Origin: Rhodocyclaceae bacterium
GTDB lineage: Bacteria > Pseudomonadota > Gammaproteobacteria > Burkholderiales > Rhodocyclaceae
Assembly (NCBI GenBank): GCA_026415155.1
Contig: JAOAHQ010000034.1
Location: 1 to 64,000, forward strand
Reading direction: 5' to 3'
Length of the DNA: 64,000 nucleotides
Under the pieces are notes generated by a model. That model was given only the letters and a program-made list of their open reading frames with translations. It was not told where the DNA came from and did not search any database. A program made the translations under genes and the position numbers. How positions within the stretch are numbered: the stretch's first letter is position 1; each line of letters opens with the position of its first letter. Shown in pieces: positions 31,901-40,831 of this stretch.

Positions 31901-33433
31901 ATGAGCAATCCTGATCTCCCCGCGACGCCGCGCCTGCAACTCGCGCTGCTTTCCTCGGTCTTCGTCGTCGCCGCCTGCGGGCTTGCCTATGAGCTCGTCG
32001 CCGGCGCGCTCGCCTCCTATCTCCTCGGCGATTCGGTCACGCAGTTTTCCACCGTCATCGGCGCCTATCTCTTCGCGATGGGCGTCGGCTCCTGGCTCTC
32101 GAAATACATCGAGCGCGATCTCGTCGGCGCCTTTGTCAGGATCGAAATCGCCGTCGGGCTCCTGGGCGGCTGTGCCGCCGCGCTGCTCTTCATCTCCTTC
32201 GCCGCCGAGCTGGGGCCGTTTCGCGTGCTGCTTTATCTTGCCGTGTTCGCGGTCGGCGTGCTGGTCGGCCTCGAGATCCCGCTCGTCATGCGCATTTTGA
32301 GGCGCGAGGTGGCCTTCAACGAGCTCGTCGCGCGCGTGCTCTCCTTCGATTACCTCGGCGCGCTCGCGGTGTCGATCCTCTTTCCGCTGCTCTTGGCGCC
32401 GCATCTGGGCCTCGTGCGCACCGGCTTCCTCTTCGGCCTCTTGAATGCCGGCGTGGCGCTGTGGGCCTTATGGCTTTTTCGCGCCGAGTTCGCGGGGCGC
32501 TTAGCGCTCAAGCTCGCCGCCTGGGGAGCCTTCGCGATCCTCGGGGCAGGCTTTGTCGCGGCGGGCTGGCTCACGACCCAGGCCGAGAGCTGGCTCTATG
32601 CCGATCCGGTGATCCATGCCGAGACTTCGCCCTACCAGCGCATCGTCATCACGCGCCAGCGCGACGACATCCGGCTCTTCCTCAACCAGAACCTGCAGTT
32701 TTCCTCGCAGGACGAATACCGCTACCACGAGGCGCTCGTCCATCCGGGGCTTGCTAACCTGCCGCAGGCCAAGCGCGCGCTCGTGCTCGGCGGCGGCGAC
32801 GGGCTCGCGGTGCGCGAGATCCTCAAGTATCCGCAGATCGAGTCGGTGACCCTCGTCGATCTCGATCCGGCGATGACGCGGCTCTTTGCGACGGCGCCCT
32901 TGCTGCGGCGCCTGAATGGCGATGCGCTCAATTCGCCGCGCCTGCGCATCGTCAATCGGGATGCCGTGCGCTGGCTCGAAGAGGAAGCGCAAAGCTATGA
33001 CTTCATCGTCGCCGATTTTCCCGATCCTTCGAACTACAGCCTTGGCAAGCTCTATTCCGTGCCGTTTTACCGCTTGCTCAAACGCCATCTCGCGCCGGGC
33101 GGGCGGCTCGTCGTGCAGGCGACCTCGCCGTTTTATGCGCGACAGTCGTTCTGGACCGTGGTGGCGACGCTCGAAGACGCCGGCTTCAAGACGGCGCCCT
33201 ATCACGCGCTGGTGCCTTCTTTCGGCGAATGGGGCTTCATCCTCGCCGGCCGCGAGGAATACCGGCCGCCCGAGACCTTTACCGTGCCGCTTAAGTTTCT
33301 CACGCCGGAAACGGCGCGCGCGATGTTTGATTTTCCGGCCGACATGGCGCGCCTGCCGGCCGAGCCCAACCGCCTCAACCAGCAAAACCTCGTGCGCCTC
33401 TTCGAAGCCGAGTGGCGGCACGCTGTGCGATGA
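31901..33433 (+). CDS. Membrane-embedded spermidine-synthase-like (polyamine aminopropyltransferase) protein
   Basis: A 510-residue protein with about seven N-terminal hydrophobic helices (from ALLSSVFVVAACGLAYELVAG to about residue 225). A cytoplasmic spermidine-synthase-like Rossmann domain follows: VLGGGDGLAVREILKYP, VTLVDLDPAM, NRDAVRWLEE and YDFIVADFPDPSNYSLGKLYS. Classical synthases have D[ST]TDP at the last site; here it is DFPDP, keeping the acidic pair. The start at 31901 places the first residues just after the inverted-repeat element; an in-frame ATG at 31841 lies inside that element. The C-terminal stop overlaps the FAD-oxidoreductase start (ATGA). It likely transfers an aminopropyl-like group, but the substrate is unproven. 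Confidence 0.8.
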   Translation: MSNPDLPATPRLQLALLSSVFVVAACGLAYELVAGALASYLLGDSVTQFSTVIGAYLFAMGVGSWLSKYIERDLVGAFVRIEIAVGLLGGCAAALLFISFAAELGPFRVLLYLAVFAVGVLVGLEIPLVMRILRREVAFNELVARVLSFDYLGALAVSILFPLLLAPHLGLVRTGFLFGLLNAGVALWALWLFRAEFAGRLALKLAAWGAFAILGAGFVAAGWLTTQAESWLYADPVIHAETSPYQRIVITRQRDDIRLFLNQNLQFSSQDEYRYHEALVHPGLANLPQAKRALVLGGGDGLAVREILKYPQIESVTLVDLDPAMTRLFATAPLLRRLNGDALNSPRLRIVNRDAVRWLEEEAQSYDFIVADFPDPSNYSLGKLYSVPFYRLLKRHLAPGGRLVVQATSPFYARQSFWTVVATLEDAGFKTAPYHALVPSFGEWGFILAGREEYRPPETFTVPLKFLTPETARAMFDFPADMARLPAEPNRLNQQNLVRLFEAEWRHAVR

Positions 33434-35046
33434 GGCGGCGCGACTTCCTCGCCGTGGCGGCGAGCCTGCCGCTCATCGCCTGCACGAAGAAGAGCGCCCC
33501 GCCCTTGCCGCCAGGGACGCTCTCCGGCGGCGATTTCGCGCTCGGCCATCGGCTGCGCGCGGGCGATTTCCCCGCGCCCTCCGAGACGCGCCGCGTGCCG
33601 CTGTTGATCGTCGGCGCCGGCATCGCGGGGCTGTCGGCCGCCTGGCGGCTCGAGCGGGCGGGCTTGCGCGATTTCCTGATCTACGAACTGGAAGAGGCGC
33701 CGGGCGGCAATGCGCGCTTTGCCGAAAACGAGGTCTCGGCCTATCCCCTGGGCGCCCACTACCTGCCCTTGCCGACGCGCGAGGCGCGCGCGCTGCGCGA
33801 GCTGCTCGCCGATCTCGGCGCGCTCGAGGGCGATCCGCAGGCGGCGCGGCCGCATTACGATGAGCGGCTCTTGTGCGCCGCGCCCCAGGAGCGCGTCTAT
33901 CGGCAAGGCTTCTGGGAAGAGGGGCTCCTGCCGCGGCTGGGGGTTTCACGAGCGGTGCGCGAAGAATACGCGCGCTTTTTCGACCTCATGCAGGCATTGC
34001 GCGAAGCGCGCGACGAAGCGGGCCGGCGCGCCTTTGCCCTGCCGCTAGCCTTTTCTTCGCCCGCGCCGCGCTGGCGTTCGCTCGATGGCATCACGATGCG
34101 GCAGTGGCTCTTCGACCATGGCTTGACCAGTCCGGAACTTTACTGGTATGTCGATTACTGCTGCCGCGACGACTTCGGCACGCGCGCGGCCGAGACTTCG
34201 GCCTGGGCGGGGCTGCATTACTTCGCCTGCCGCAATGGCGAAGCGGCCAATGCTGCGCCCGAGACGGTGCTCACCGCGCCCGAGGGCAATGGCTGGATCG
34301 TCAAGCGGCTGGCGCCTCGCTTTGCCGACCGGCTCGTCACGGGTGCGCTCGCCTTTCGCCTCGCGCAGACGCGCCGTCGGGCAAGCGCCGACTTTTGGCT
34401 TGCCGCGGAAGGGCGCAGCCTGCGCATCGAGGCCGAGGCGATCGTCTGGGCCGCGCCGCCTTTCATGCTGCCCAAGGTGGCCGCCGGGCTGCCCGCGCCG
34501 ATCGCAGCTGCCTGCCGGGCCGAGACGGCGCCTTGGCTCGTCGCGAATCTGACGCTTTCCGCGCCGCCCGCGGCAGGTGCCGGCGCGGGGCTCGCTTGGG
34601 ACAATGTGCTCTATGGCAGCCCGGCGCTCGGCTATGTCGTCGCGACGCATCAGCATCTTTCCGCCGCGCCGGGGCCGACGGTGCTCACCTACTACCATGC
34701 GCTCGCCGAGATGCCGCCCGCTGCCGCGCGCGAGCTGCTGTTGCGCCGCAGCCAGCCCGAATGGGCGGCGCTGATCCTCGCCGAGCTTTCCCGCGCCCAT
34801 GCCGACATCGGCCGACTCACCAAGCGGCTCGACATTCACCGCCACGGCCATGCGATGGTGCGGCCCGTGCCGGGCCTGCTCTGGGGCGGCTCGCGCGCGA
34901 TGCTTGCCGCCGGCTGGGGGCGCGTGTTCTTCGCGCATGCCGACGTTTCAGGCCTGTCGCTATGCGAGGAAGCGAATTACCGCGGCGTCCTCGCCGCGGA
35001 GCGCGCGCTGGCCCTCCTCGGGCAGCGCGCCGTTTCGCTCCTCTGA
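33430..35046 (+). CDS. Tat-exported lipoprotein FAD-dependent oxidoreductase
   Basis: A 538-residue flavoprotein. The N-terminus MRRRDFLAVAASLPLIAC combines a twin-arginine motif with a lipobox (LIAC, C18), so the folded FAD protein is probably exported and lipid-anchored in the periplasm. The FAD-binding motif is VGAGIAGLSAAWRLERAG (61-78), and the body resembles NAD(P)-binding amine-oxidase/phytoene-desaturase-like proteins (PGGNARFAENEVSAYPLGAHYL). It overlaps the spermidine-synthase-like gene by 4 bp, so they are translationally coupled. A polyamine-derived amine is a reasonable but unproven substrate. A degenerate repeat copy lies near residues 315-322. Last gene of the forward cluster. 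Confidence 0.8.
   Translation: MRRRDFLAVAASLPLIACTKKSAPPLPPGTLSGGDFALGHRLRAGDFPAPSETRRVPLLIVGAGIAGLSAAWRLERAGLRDFLIYELEEAPGGNARFAENEVSAYPLGAHYLPLPTREARALRELLADLGALEGDPQAARPHYDERLLCAAPQERVYRQGFWEEGLLPRLGVSRAVREEYARFFDLMQALREARDEAGRRAFALPLAFSSPAPRWRSLDGITMRQWLFDHGLTSPELYWYVDYCCRDDFGTRAAETSAWAGLHYFACRNGEAANAAPETVLTAPEGNGWIVKRLAPRFADRLVTGALAFRLAQTRRRASADFWLAAEGRSLRIEAEAIVWAAPPFMLPKVAAGLPAPIAAACRAETAPWLVANLTLSAPPAAGAGAGLAWDNVLYGSPALGYVVATHQHLSAAPGPTVLTYYHALAEMPPAAARELLLRRSQPEWAALILAELSRAHADIGRLTKRLDIHRHGHAMVRPVPGLLWGGSRAMLAAGWGRVFFAHADVSGLSLCEEANYRGVLAAERALALLGQRAVSLL
34372..34396 (-). repeat. Dispersed 25-bp repeat, copy 9 (inside FAD oxidoreductase, 20/25 match)
   Basis: Degenerate reverse-orientation copy with five mismatches. 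It is read in a different frame from the others (RRASADFW). Confidence 0.4.
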
Positions 35047-35137
35047 AGTCATTGATCAGAAACGGATGCCCCGCCCGCTCACAAATCGCCGCCCGCCCGG
35101 CCGCTTTCCGTCCAACATTGGAGCGGCTTGCTGAAGC

Positions 35138-36373
35138 TCACGCAAGCCAGAGCCAGACGAGCGCGGCGCTGCCCACGGTGATCGGCACGCCGATCCGAGC
35201 GTGTTCGAGCCAGCCGATCTCGATGCCGTCCTTCTTCGCGAGATCGGCGACGATCAGATTCGCGATCGAGCCGACGAGCAGCAGATTGCCGGCAAAGGTG
35301 GAAAAAAGCGCGAGCAGGTGGGCCGCTTTTACGCTGCCGATGGCGGGCAAGAGCAGCATCACGGCCGGCACGTTCGAGACGAGGTTCGAGAGCAGGATCG
35401 TGGCGAGGCCGAGCGAGGCGGGTTCGTGCAAGGCCAGCCCCTGCTCGGCGAGCCACTGGAAGGCCGCGGCGGCAAGTCCCGTGGTCTCGAAGGCATGGTT
35501 GACGACGAAAAGGCCGGCAAAGAGCACCAGGAGCTCCCAATCGACGAAACCGAGCACCTGTGAGGAATGGAAGCGGCGCGACAGGAGCAAGAGACCGGCG
35601 GCGATGAGGGCGGCCACTTCGCGCGGGAAACTCGTGAAGAGAAAGACGATGAGGAGCGCCGTGGCGATGAGGAGCCCTTTCGCGCTCTGCCAGCGATCGA
35701 AGGCGGGCGCTTCCTCGGCCGCCACACTCGGCGCTGGTGGGACGGCAGGTGCGCTTGGCAGCCGCCAGGCGAGGAAGCCCCACAGAAGCAGCAGTGAGAG
35801 CGCTACGGGCGGCAGCGCGGCGGCGCTATAGGCGGCGAAATCGAGCCGCTTGACCGCGCCGATCAGCATGTTCTGCGGATTGCCGATCAGGGTGGCTGCC
35901 GAGCCGAGATTGGCCGCGCAGGCGAGGCCAACGAGGAAGGGCAGCGGCGGCAGGCCGCGCGCCAGGCAGATGCGCGCGACGATCGGCGTCATGGCCAGAC
36001 ACACGACGTCGTTCGAAAACACCGCCGAGAGCGCGGCCGCGACGAAGATCAAGGCGCCCAAGAGCTGTGGCGGGGAAAGCGGCCAGGCGGCGATACCGCG
36101 TGTCACGGCGCTGTAAAAGCCGCCCAGCCGCATCTGCGCCGAGACGACCATGAAAGAAAAAAGGAGCAGCATCGTCGGCAGGTCGATGGCCTGGACGGCG
36201 GCAGCCGGATCGAGCGCGCCGCTGCCGATCATCGCGATCGCGCCCAAAAGCGCGATGCCAGTGCGGTCGAGCTTGAGCTTGGGCAGGCCGCCCAGGAACA
36301 TGCCGAGATAGACGATCGCGAAGATCGCGGCGATGCCCCAGTCGAGCGCATCAGGGGATAAGGCGGCAGGCAT
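35138..36373 (-). CDS. SLC13/ArsB-NhaD-superfamily anion permease
   Basis: A 411-residue polytopic membrane protein with the ion-transporter-superfamily fold: LKLDRTGIALLGAIAMI near residue 33, NDVVCLAMTPIVARIC, LGSAATLIGNPQNMLIG and LLSNLVSNVPAVMLLLPAIG. It is close to the ArsB/CitMHS/SLC13 group; the substrate is not evident. A dispersed-repeat copy encodes PAVPPAPS in a cytoplasmic linker near residue 211. It begins 8 bp after the stop of the hybrid histidine kinase gene, so both are in one reverse-strand operon and the kinase may respond to the transported compound. The ATG at 36373 was chosen over upstream starts that lie inside the kinase gene. Confidence 0.75.
   Translation of the reverse strand: MPAALSPDALDWGIAAIFAIVYLGMFLGGLPKLKLDRTGIALLGAIAMIGSGALDPAAAVQAIDLPTMLLLFSFMVVSAQMRLGGFYSAVTRGIAAWPLSPPQLLGALIFVAAALSAVFSNDVVCLAMTPIVARICLARGLPPLPFLVGLACAANLGSAATLIGNPQNMLIGAVKRLDFAAYSAAALPPVALSLLLLWGFLAWRLPSAPAVPPAPSVAAEEAPAFDRWQSAKGLLIATALLIVFLFTSFPREVAALIAAGLLLLSRRFHSSQVLGFVDWELLVLFAGLFVVNHAFETTGLAAAAFQWLAEQGLALHEPASLGLATILLSNLVSNVPAVMLLLPAIGSVKAAHLLALFSTFAGNLLLVGSIANLIVADLAKKDGIEIGWLEHARIGVPITVGSAALVWLWLA
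35723..35747 (+). repeat. Dispersed 25-bp repeat, copy 10 (inside SLC13/ArsB permease)
   Basis: In-frame copy encoding PAVPPAPS on the minus-strand gene. Confidence 0.65.
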
Positions 36374-36381
36374 GGGGTGTT

Positions 36382-38988
36382 TTAGCGGCCAAGCCAAAGG
36401 GTGAGCGCTGCGCGCAGCTGCTCGTATTGCGCATGCAGTGCAGCGAGCGCCGCTGCATCGGGGAGCTTTCCCTCGCGCAAGTCCGCTTCGAAGCGCTTGC
36501 AATGCGCGGCGAAGCGGGCTGCGCCGAGCTGATTGGCGAGGCTCTTCAACGTATGCGCCCGCCGTGCGGCGGTGGGGGCATCGCTGGCGGCGAGCGCCTC
36601 GTCAAGCGCATTGAGGTTGGCCGGCAGATCCTCGAGCGCGACGGCGACGATGTCGCGGGCGAGCGCCTCATCGCCGCCCAATTGAGCGACGAGGCGGTGG
36701 GCATCGAAGATCTCGCTCTCGCTTCCGGCCGCGCTGGGCGCAGCCGGCTCGGCCGCCGGCGGCAAGGGCGCGACGGGCAGCCACTGGGCGAGCTTGGCCG
36801 CCAGCGCTTCGAGCGCGACGGGCTTGGCGAGGAAGTCGTTCATGCCCGCCGCGAAACAGCGTTCGCGGTCGCCGGTCATCGCATTGGCCGTCATGGCGAT
36901 GATCGGCAGGCGCGCCGCCGCCTCGCCGGCGGCACCGGCGCGGATGCGGCGCGTTGCCTCGAAGCCATCCATGACCGGCATCTGGCAATCCATCAGCACG
37001 AGATCGTGGGGCAGGCGGGAGAGCATGGCGATCGCCTCTTCGCCATCGGCGGCGAGGGAAGCGCGCAGGCCGAGCTTGTCGAGCATACGCGTGACGACCT
37101 GCTGGTTGGTGGCATTGTCCTCGACGACGAGCACCTGCGCATGATGGGCAAAGGCGGGGCGAGGAGCGGGGAGCGAGGGCTCGGCCGGCTCTGCTGAAGT
37201 AGCAGGCGCAAAGGGCAGCGTGACGACGAAGACGCTGCCCTCACCCGGCGTGGAACTCGCCTCGATGTTGCCGCCCATCAGTTCGGCGAGCCGCTTCGAG
37301 ATCGACAGGCCGAGGCCCGTGCCGCCATAGCGGCGGGTGAGCGAGCCATCCGCCTGCTCGAAGGGCTGAAAGAGGCGCGCCAAGGCGGCGGCATCGATGC
37401 CGATGCCGGTATCGCGGATCGTAAAGCGCAGGCGCAAGGGGGCGGACGAAGCAAGTTCCGCTTTGAGGCAGACCTCGCCCGTCTCGGTGAATTTGATCGC
37501 GTTGCCGACGAGATTGGTGAGGATCTGCCGCAAGCGGCCTGCATCGCCGACGAGGCGTTCGGGCACCGCCGCATCGATGTCGATGCGAAAGGCAAGATGC
37601 TTTTGGGCCGCTTGCGGGCTGAAGAATTCGCCGAGCTCGCTCAGGAGGGCGCGCGGCGCGAAGGGGCTCGCTTCAAGCGAGAGCTTGCCGGCCTCGACTT
37701 TCGAAAAATCGAGGATGTCGTTGATGATCGCCAAGAGCGCCTCGGCGCTGTTCTTGATGAGCGTGATGCCCTCGCGCTGCGCTGGCGTAAGCTCCTCGTC
37801 GAGCAGCAGCGTGCTCATGCCGATGATGCCATTCATCGGCGTGCGGATTTCATGGCTCACATTGGCGACGAACTGGCTCTTGGCGCGGCTGGCGGCCTCG
37901 GCGACGGCGCGCGCATGGTGCAACAGCCGCAGATGGAGCATGAGGGCCGCAACGGCGATGATCACCATGCTGCCGGAGACGGCCAAGAGCAGAAAGAGCC
38001 AGGGCCGTTGCTGCTCGATGCGCGGGTATTCGCTTTCGGGGCGGATCACGTGGAGGGTCAGTTCGGCATCGGGCAAAAACTTCCGGCTCATCACGACCGG
38101 CACGGGGGATGCATCGATCCAGACGAGCCAGGGAAAGTCGGCGGCGCGGCGATATTCGATCGTGAGCGGCTCGAGTGAAGCCTGCCGGTATTGCCGGCGG
38201 CGTTCCTCCTCGGAAAGCCGCAAGGCGGCAGCCCCTGGCAGCGTGCGCCCTTCGAGCGACTTGTCATCGGCGAGCACGATGACGCCTTGGCTGTCGGTGA
38301 GAAACGCCTGCGAAAGGCTCGTCTGGTAGTAGCTCAAATCGCGCTTGACGGCGACAAGGCCGATGAAGCGGCCGTCGGCGAACACCGGGTGAGAGAAAAA
38401 CAGGCCCGGGATGCCGGTCGTGCGGCCGACCGCATACTGGCTGCCGGGCTTGCCGGCGCGCGCCTCGATGAAATACTTGCGGTCGGCGTAGTGGGTGCCG
38501 ACGAAGCTCGTCGGCTGTTCAAAGTTGCTCGAAGCGATGCAATCGCCTGCAGCGTTGATCACGAAGGCATGGTCGGCGCCCAGCCGCGTCGCTGCGGCGG
38601 CAAGGAAGCGGTTCAGTTCGAGCAAGGCCGGATCATTCGACCAGCGCGGCTTGGCGATTTCCTTGTCGAGCGGCTGGACGTCGGGCCCGAAGCGCTTGAG
38701 CTCGCGCTGCGTCTGCTCGGAGAAGGTCAGCACGGCGGCCGACTGACGCAACAGGTTGATCGATTCGTTGATGCCATTGCCGATCAGCTCGGCCTGCTGG
38801 TGCGCCTCGGTGAGCGTCTTTTGGTAATGCTCCTCATGCAAGTGCCGGCTGTATTCGCTGGCGGCGATCCAGGAGAACATCCACCACGCGAGGAGGACGA
38901 AGACGACCGGCCAGGGATCGCGTTGGCCCGCCTTGAGCAGGCTGCTCGCGGAGGGCGTCGGCAGGAAAAAGCGGGAGAGGGCGTTCAC
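36382..38988 (-). CDS. Hybrid sensor histidine kinase (dCache, HisKA, HATPase, REC, HPt)
   Basis: An 868-residue multi-domain kinase. An N-terminal transmembrane helix ([17 protein letters not shown]) and a second at about 330-350 ([22 protein letters not shown]) flank a ~290-residue periplasmic dCache sensor domain ([26 protein letters not shown]). HisKA has [11 protein letters not shown]; the HATPase has DTGIGI and [12 protein letters not shown]. The receiver has [11 protein letters not shown], and a C-terminal HPt domain has [12 protein letters not shown]. This is the phosphorelay layout; no separate DNA-binding regulator is adjacent. It is divergent from the FNR gene and upstream of the permease gene. 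Confidence 0.9.
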   Translation of the reverse strand: MNALSRFFLPTPSASSLLKAGQRDPWPVVFVLLAWWMFSWIAASEYSRHLHEEHYQKTLTEAHQQAELIGNGINESINLLRQSAAVLTFSEQTQRELKRFGPDVQPLDKEIAKPRWSNDPALLELNRFLAAAATRLGADHAFVINAAGDCIASSNFEQPTSFVGTHYADRKYFIEARAGKPGSQYAVGRTTGIPGLFFSHPVFADGRFIGLVAVKRDLSYYQTSLSQAFLTDSQGVIVLADDKSLEGRTLPGAAALRLSEEERRRQYRQASLEPLTIEYRRAADFPWLVWIDASPVPVVMSRKFLPDAELTLHVIRPESEYPRIEQQRPWLFLLLAVSGSMVIIAVAALMLHLRLLHHARAVAEAASRAKSQFVANVSHEIRTPMNGIIGMSTLLLDEELTPAQREGITLIKNSAEALLAIINDILDFSKVEAGKLSLEASPFAPRALLSELGEFFSPQAAQKHLAFRIDIDAAVPERLVGDAGRLRQILTNLVGNAIKFTETGEVCLKAELASSAPLRLRFTIRDTGIGIDAAALARLFQPFEQADGSLTRRYGGTGLGLSISKRLAELMGGNIEASSTPGEGSVFVVTLPFAPATSAEPAEPSLPAPRPAFAHHAQVLVVEDNATNQQVVTRMLDKLGLRASLAADGEEAIAMLSRLPHDLVLMDCQMPVMDGFEATRRIRAGAAGEAAARLPIIAMTANAMTGDRERCFAAGMNDFLAKPVALEALAAKLAQWLPVAPLPPAAEPAAPSAAGSESEIFDAHRLVAQLGGDEALARDIVAVALEDLPANLNALDEALAASDAPTAARRAHTLKSLANQLGAARFAAHCKRFEADLREGKLPDAAALAALHAQYEQLRAALTLWLGR

Positions 38989-39068
38989 GAGGCGATCGCT
39001 GCTGTGCCTGAGGGCTGCATGGGCGCTCGGGTATTATTGCCCAATTCGATTCTTCATGAGGTTGCCCG

Positions 39069-39902
39069 ATGTCTGCTGCCACCCTCCATACCGCCACGCT
39101 GGTGCGCTCCGAACGCCTGACGCCGCCTGAAGCCGAGGAAGTGCGCCACCTCGTCTTCCGCCGCGAGGATGCTTCGTTCGAGTGCCTTGCCGGCCAATGC
39201 ATCCGCGTCATGGCGCCGGGGCAATATGGCAACCGCTATCACCCGCGCCTCTATCTCATTGCCGAGCCAGACATGGAGCGCGACGGCGGCATCGAGTTCG
39301 CGATCTGCGTCAAGCGGCACGACTACATCGACGACTTCACCGGCGAGCGCCATCCGGGCGTCGCCTCGAACTATCTGTGCGATCTCAAGATAGGCGATCG
39401 CATCGAGTTCGCGGGCCCGGTCGGCTACCCATTCGCGCCGCCGTCCAACCGCCAGGCCGGCATCGTCATGATCGGCATGGGCACCGGCATCGCGCCGTTT
39501 CGCGCCCTGATCCGCCACATCTACGAAAAGCTCGGCCACTGGGAAGGCAAGGTGCGCCTCTTCTACGGCGCGAAGACGGGCCTCGAGATGCTTTATATGA
39601 ACGATGCCAACAAGGATCTTGCCCAATACGTGCATCAGCCGACCTTCCGCGCCTTCCAGGCGGTGAGCCCGCGCCCGGCCTTCGATGCGCCAGTGGCGCT
39701 CGATGAGGCGCTAAAGCGCAATGCCGCCGAGGTCTGGGAGATGCTCGGGGCGCCGGAGACTCATCTCTATCTCGCCGGCCTCCAAGCGCTCCAATACCGC
39801 ATCGAGGATGCCCTGGCTGAGATCGCCGGCTCGCGCGAGCGCTGGCAGCAGAGGAAACAGGCGATTCAAGCGGCGGGACGCTGGCACGAGGTGCTCTACT
39901 AA
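39069..39902 (+). CDS. Plant-type ferredoxin/flavodoxin-NADP+ reductase
   Basis: A 277-residue FAD- and NADP-binding reductase. The FAD part contains HPRLYLIAEP (R-x-Y-x-[IL] motif), and the NADP part contains GMGTGIAPFRALIRHIYEK. A typical FNR C-terminus is present (YLAGLQALQYRIEDAL... GRWHEVLY, with an aromatic last residue). It would pass electrons between NADPH and ferredoxin/flavodoxin, supporting reductive biosynthesis or redox defence. It stands alone after an 80-bp divergent gap from the hybrid kinase and is followed 12 bp later by the coiled-coil gene. No iron-sulfur domain is attached, in contrast to the fusion protein at 54044. Confidence 0.8.
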   Translation: MSAATLHTATLVRSERLTPPEAEEVRHLVFRREDASFECLAGQCIRVMAPGQYGNRYHPRLYLIAEPDMERDGGIEFAICVKRHDYIDDFTGERHPGVASNYLCDLKIGDRIEFAGPVGYPFAPPSNRQAGIVMIGMGTGIAPFRALIRHIYEKLGHWEGKVRLFYGAKTGLEMLYMNDANKDLAQYVHQPTFRAFQAVSPRPAFDAPVALDEALKRNAAEVWEMLGAPETHLYLAGLQALQYRIEDALAEIAGSRERWQQRKQAIQAAGRWHEVLY

Positions 39903-39914
39903 GGAGAGGTTTTC

Positions 39915-40514
39915 ATGGGCGGGCGAGACGACATTTCCTGGGATGAACTCAAGGCAATGATCCTTTCGCTGGCCGAGCAGGGCCGCGAGACCGATCGCCG
40001 CATGCAGGAGACTGACCGGCGCATGCAGGAGACCGATCGCCGTATGCAGGAGACCGACCGGCAGATCCGCGAGCTCAAGCGCCAGCTCGGGGCCTTGGGC
40101 AACCGGCTCGGGCAATTCGTGCAGGACATGGTGCAACCCGCCGTGGTGCGGCTTTTCCAGGCGCGCGGCATTCCGGTGCATCGCGTCTATCCGAACGCCT
40201 TGGCCAAGAACGACGAGGGCGAGGCGATCCTCGAGATCGATCTCTTGGTCATCAATGGCGATCATGCGATCGCCGTCGAGTGCAAGAGCCGCCTGACCAG
40301 CGACGACGTCGATGAGCATCTCGATCGGCTTGCTCGCTTCAAGGCCTGCTTCACGGAGCACGCCGACAAGATCTTGCATGGCGCGGTGGCGGCGATGGGC
40401 GCGCCGGAGGAAGTGATTCGCTATGCCGAGCGGCAGGGCCTCTATGTGCTCGTGCAGGCCGATGACGACGTGGTGCTGAAAAACCGCCCCGACTTCGAGC
40501 CCAAGAGCTGGTGA
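39915..40514 (+). CDS. Coiled-coil DUF3782-type protein with PD-(D/E)XK nuclease-like domain
   Basis: A 199-residue protein. Residues 25-52 are four tandem heptads ETDRRMQ, encoded by 21-bp DNA repeats, forming a parallel coiled coil. The C-terminal half carries a PD-(D/E)XK-like core: EIDLLVINGDHAIAVECKSR (D, E-x-K). Such proteins often come in fast-evolving paralogous families in cyanobacteria and proteobacteria and are annotated as DUF3782 or DUF3782-like; the target is unknown. GGAG precedes the ATG. It is unusual as a single copy next to metabolic genes. Confidence 0.7.
   Translation: MGGRDDISWDELKAMILSLAEQGRETDRRMQETDRRMQETDRRMQETDRQIRELKRQLGALGNRLGQFVQDMVQPAVVRLFQARGIPVHRVYPNALAKNDEGEAILEIDLLVINGDHAIAVECKSRLTSDDVDEHLDRLARFKACFTEHADKILHGAVAAMGAPEEVIRYAERQGLYVLVQADDDVVLKNRPDFEPKSW
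39987..40070 (+). repeat. Four 21-bp tandem repeats encoding ETDRRMQ heptads
   Basis: Tandem array inside the coiled-coil gene; copies differ mainly at synonymous sites (gaccgatcgccg, gactgaccggcg, and so on). Replication slippage could change the coil length between strains. Confidence 0.8.
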
Positions 40515-40520
40515 GCGCAT

Positions 40521-40537
40521 GCCGCGCGCCACGCGGC
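40521..40537. other. Hairpin after the coiled-coil gene
   Basis: GCCGCG-CGCCA-CGCGGC, a perfect 6-bp stem 6 bp after the stop codon. No U-tract follows, so a rho-independent terminator is only weakly supported. Confidence 0.3.
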
Positions 40538-40588
40538 CCTCGACGGTAAAGCTGGGCAGGCCATTTCTTCTCCCATTTCTTCTCCCTT

Positions 40589-40605
40589 TCTAAGCTTTGC
40601 TTAAG
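40589..40605 (+). promoter_or_regulatory. PmrA/QseB-type direct-repeat box upstream of the RND operon
   Basis: TCTAAG-N5-CTTAAG, two half sites with 11-bp periodicity. The same pattern occurs four times in a row upstream of the cytochrome operon (46551-46589). The PmrA/QseB family recognises CTTAA-N6-CTTAA direct repeats. Confidence 0.55.
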
Positions 40606-40831
40606 CTTCGTCGTCTATCTTGCGCACCTGCCTGAGTCAGCTGCCGCAGCTTGTTCGTGCGCTCTCGAACGTCATGCCCTGCGGGCGCTCGACGTTTGAG
40701 CGGGCAGAGCAAGGGAAATAGCTAAGCGTCGTGAGAGCGCTGGGAATGCCGTTGAATGAGATCAGGGCAGGCAGGCGGGTCATGCCCAAGGCTGCTGCAC
40801 GTCAGTTTTTCACGAAAAGGGGGTCAGTCGC

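Larger units (their letters stand above)
40515..40831 (+). other. 317-bp intergenic region upstream of the RND operon
   Basis: Non-coding interval holding, in order, the hairpin above, a duplicated pyrimidine-rich CATTTCTTCTCCC, a direct-repeat regulator box (40589-40605), a possible -10 (TATCTT, 40616-40621), and a long ~200-base leader. The leader contains a widely spaced inverted pair GCGCTCTC (40659-40666) / GAGAGCGC (40733-40740). Further TAAGC sequences at 40592 and 40722 echo the box. Confidence 0.5.

Noticed and set aside
36373-36382. Independent promoter between the hybrid kinase and permease genes
   Set aside because: Only 8 bp separate them and no promoter fits, so co-transcription is assumed.
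39987-40070. CRISPR array or minisatellite in non-coding DNA
   Set aside because: The 21-bp units are in frame and encode a regular heptad coiled coil; there are no spacers.
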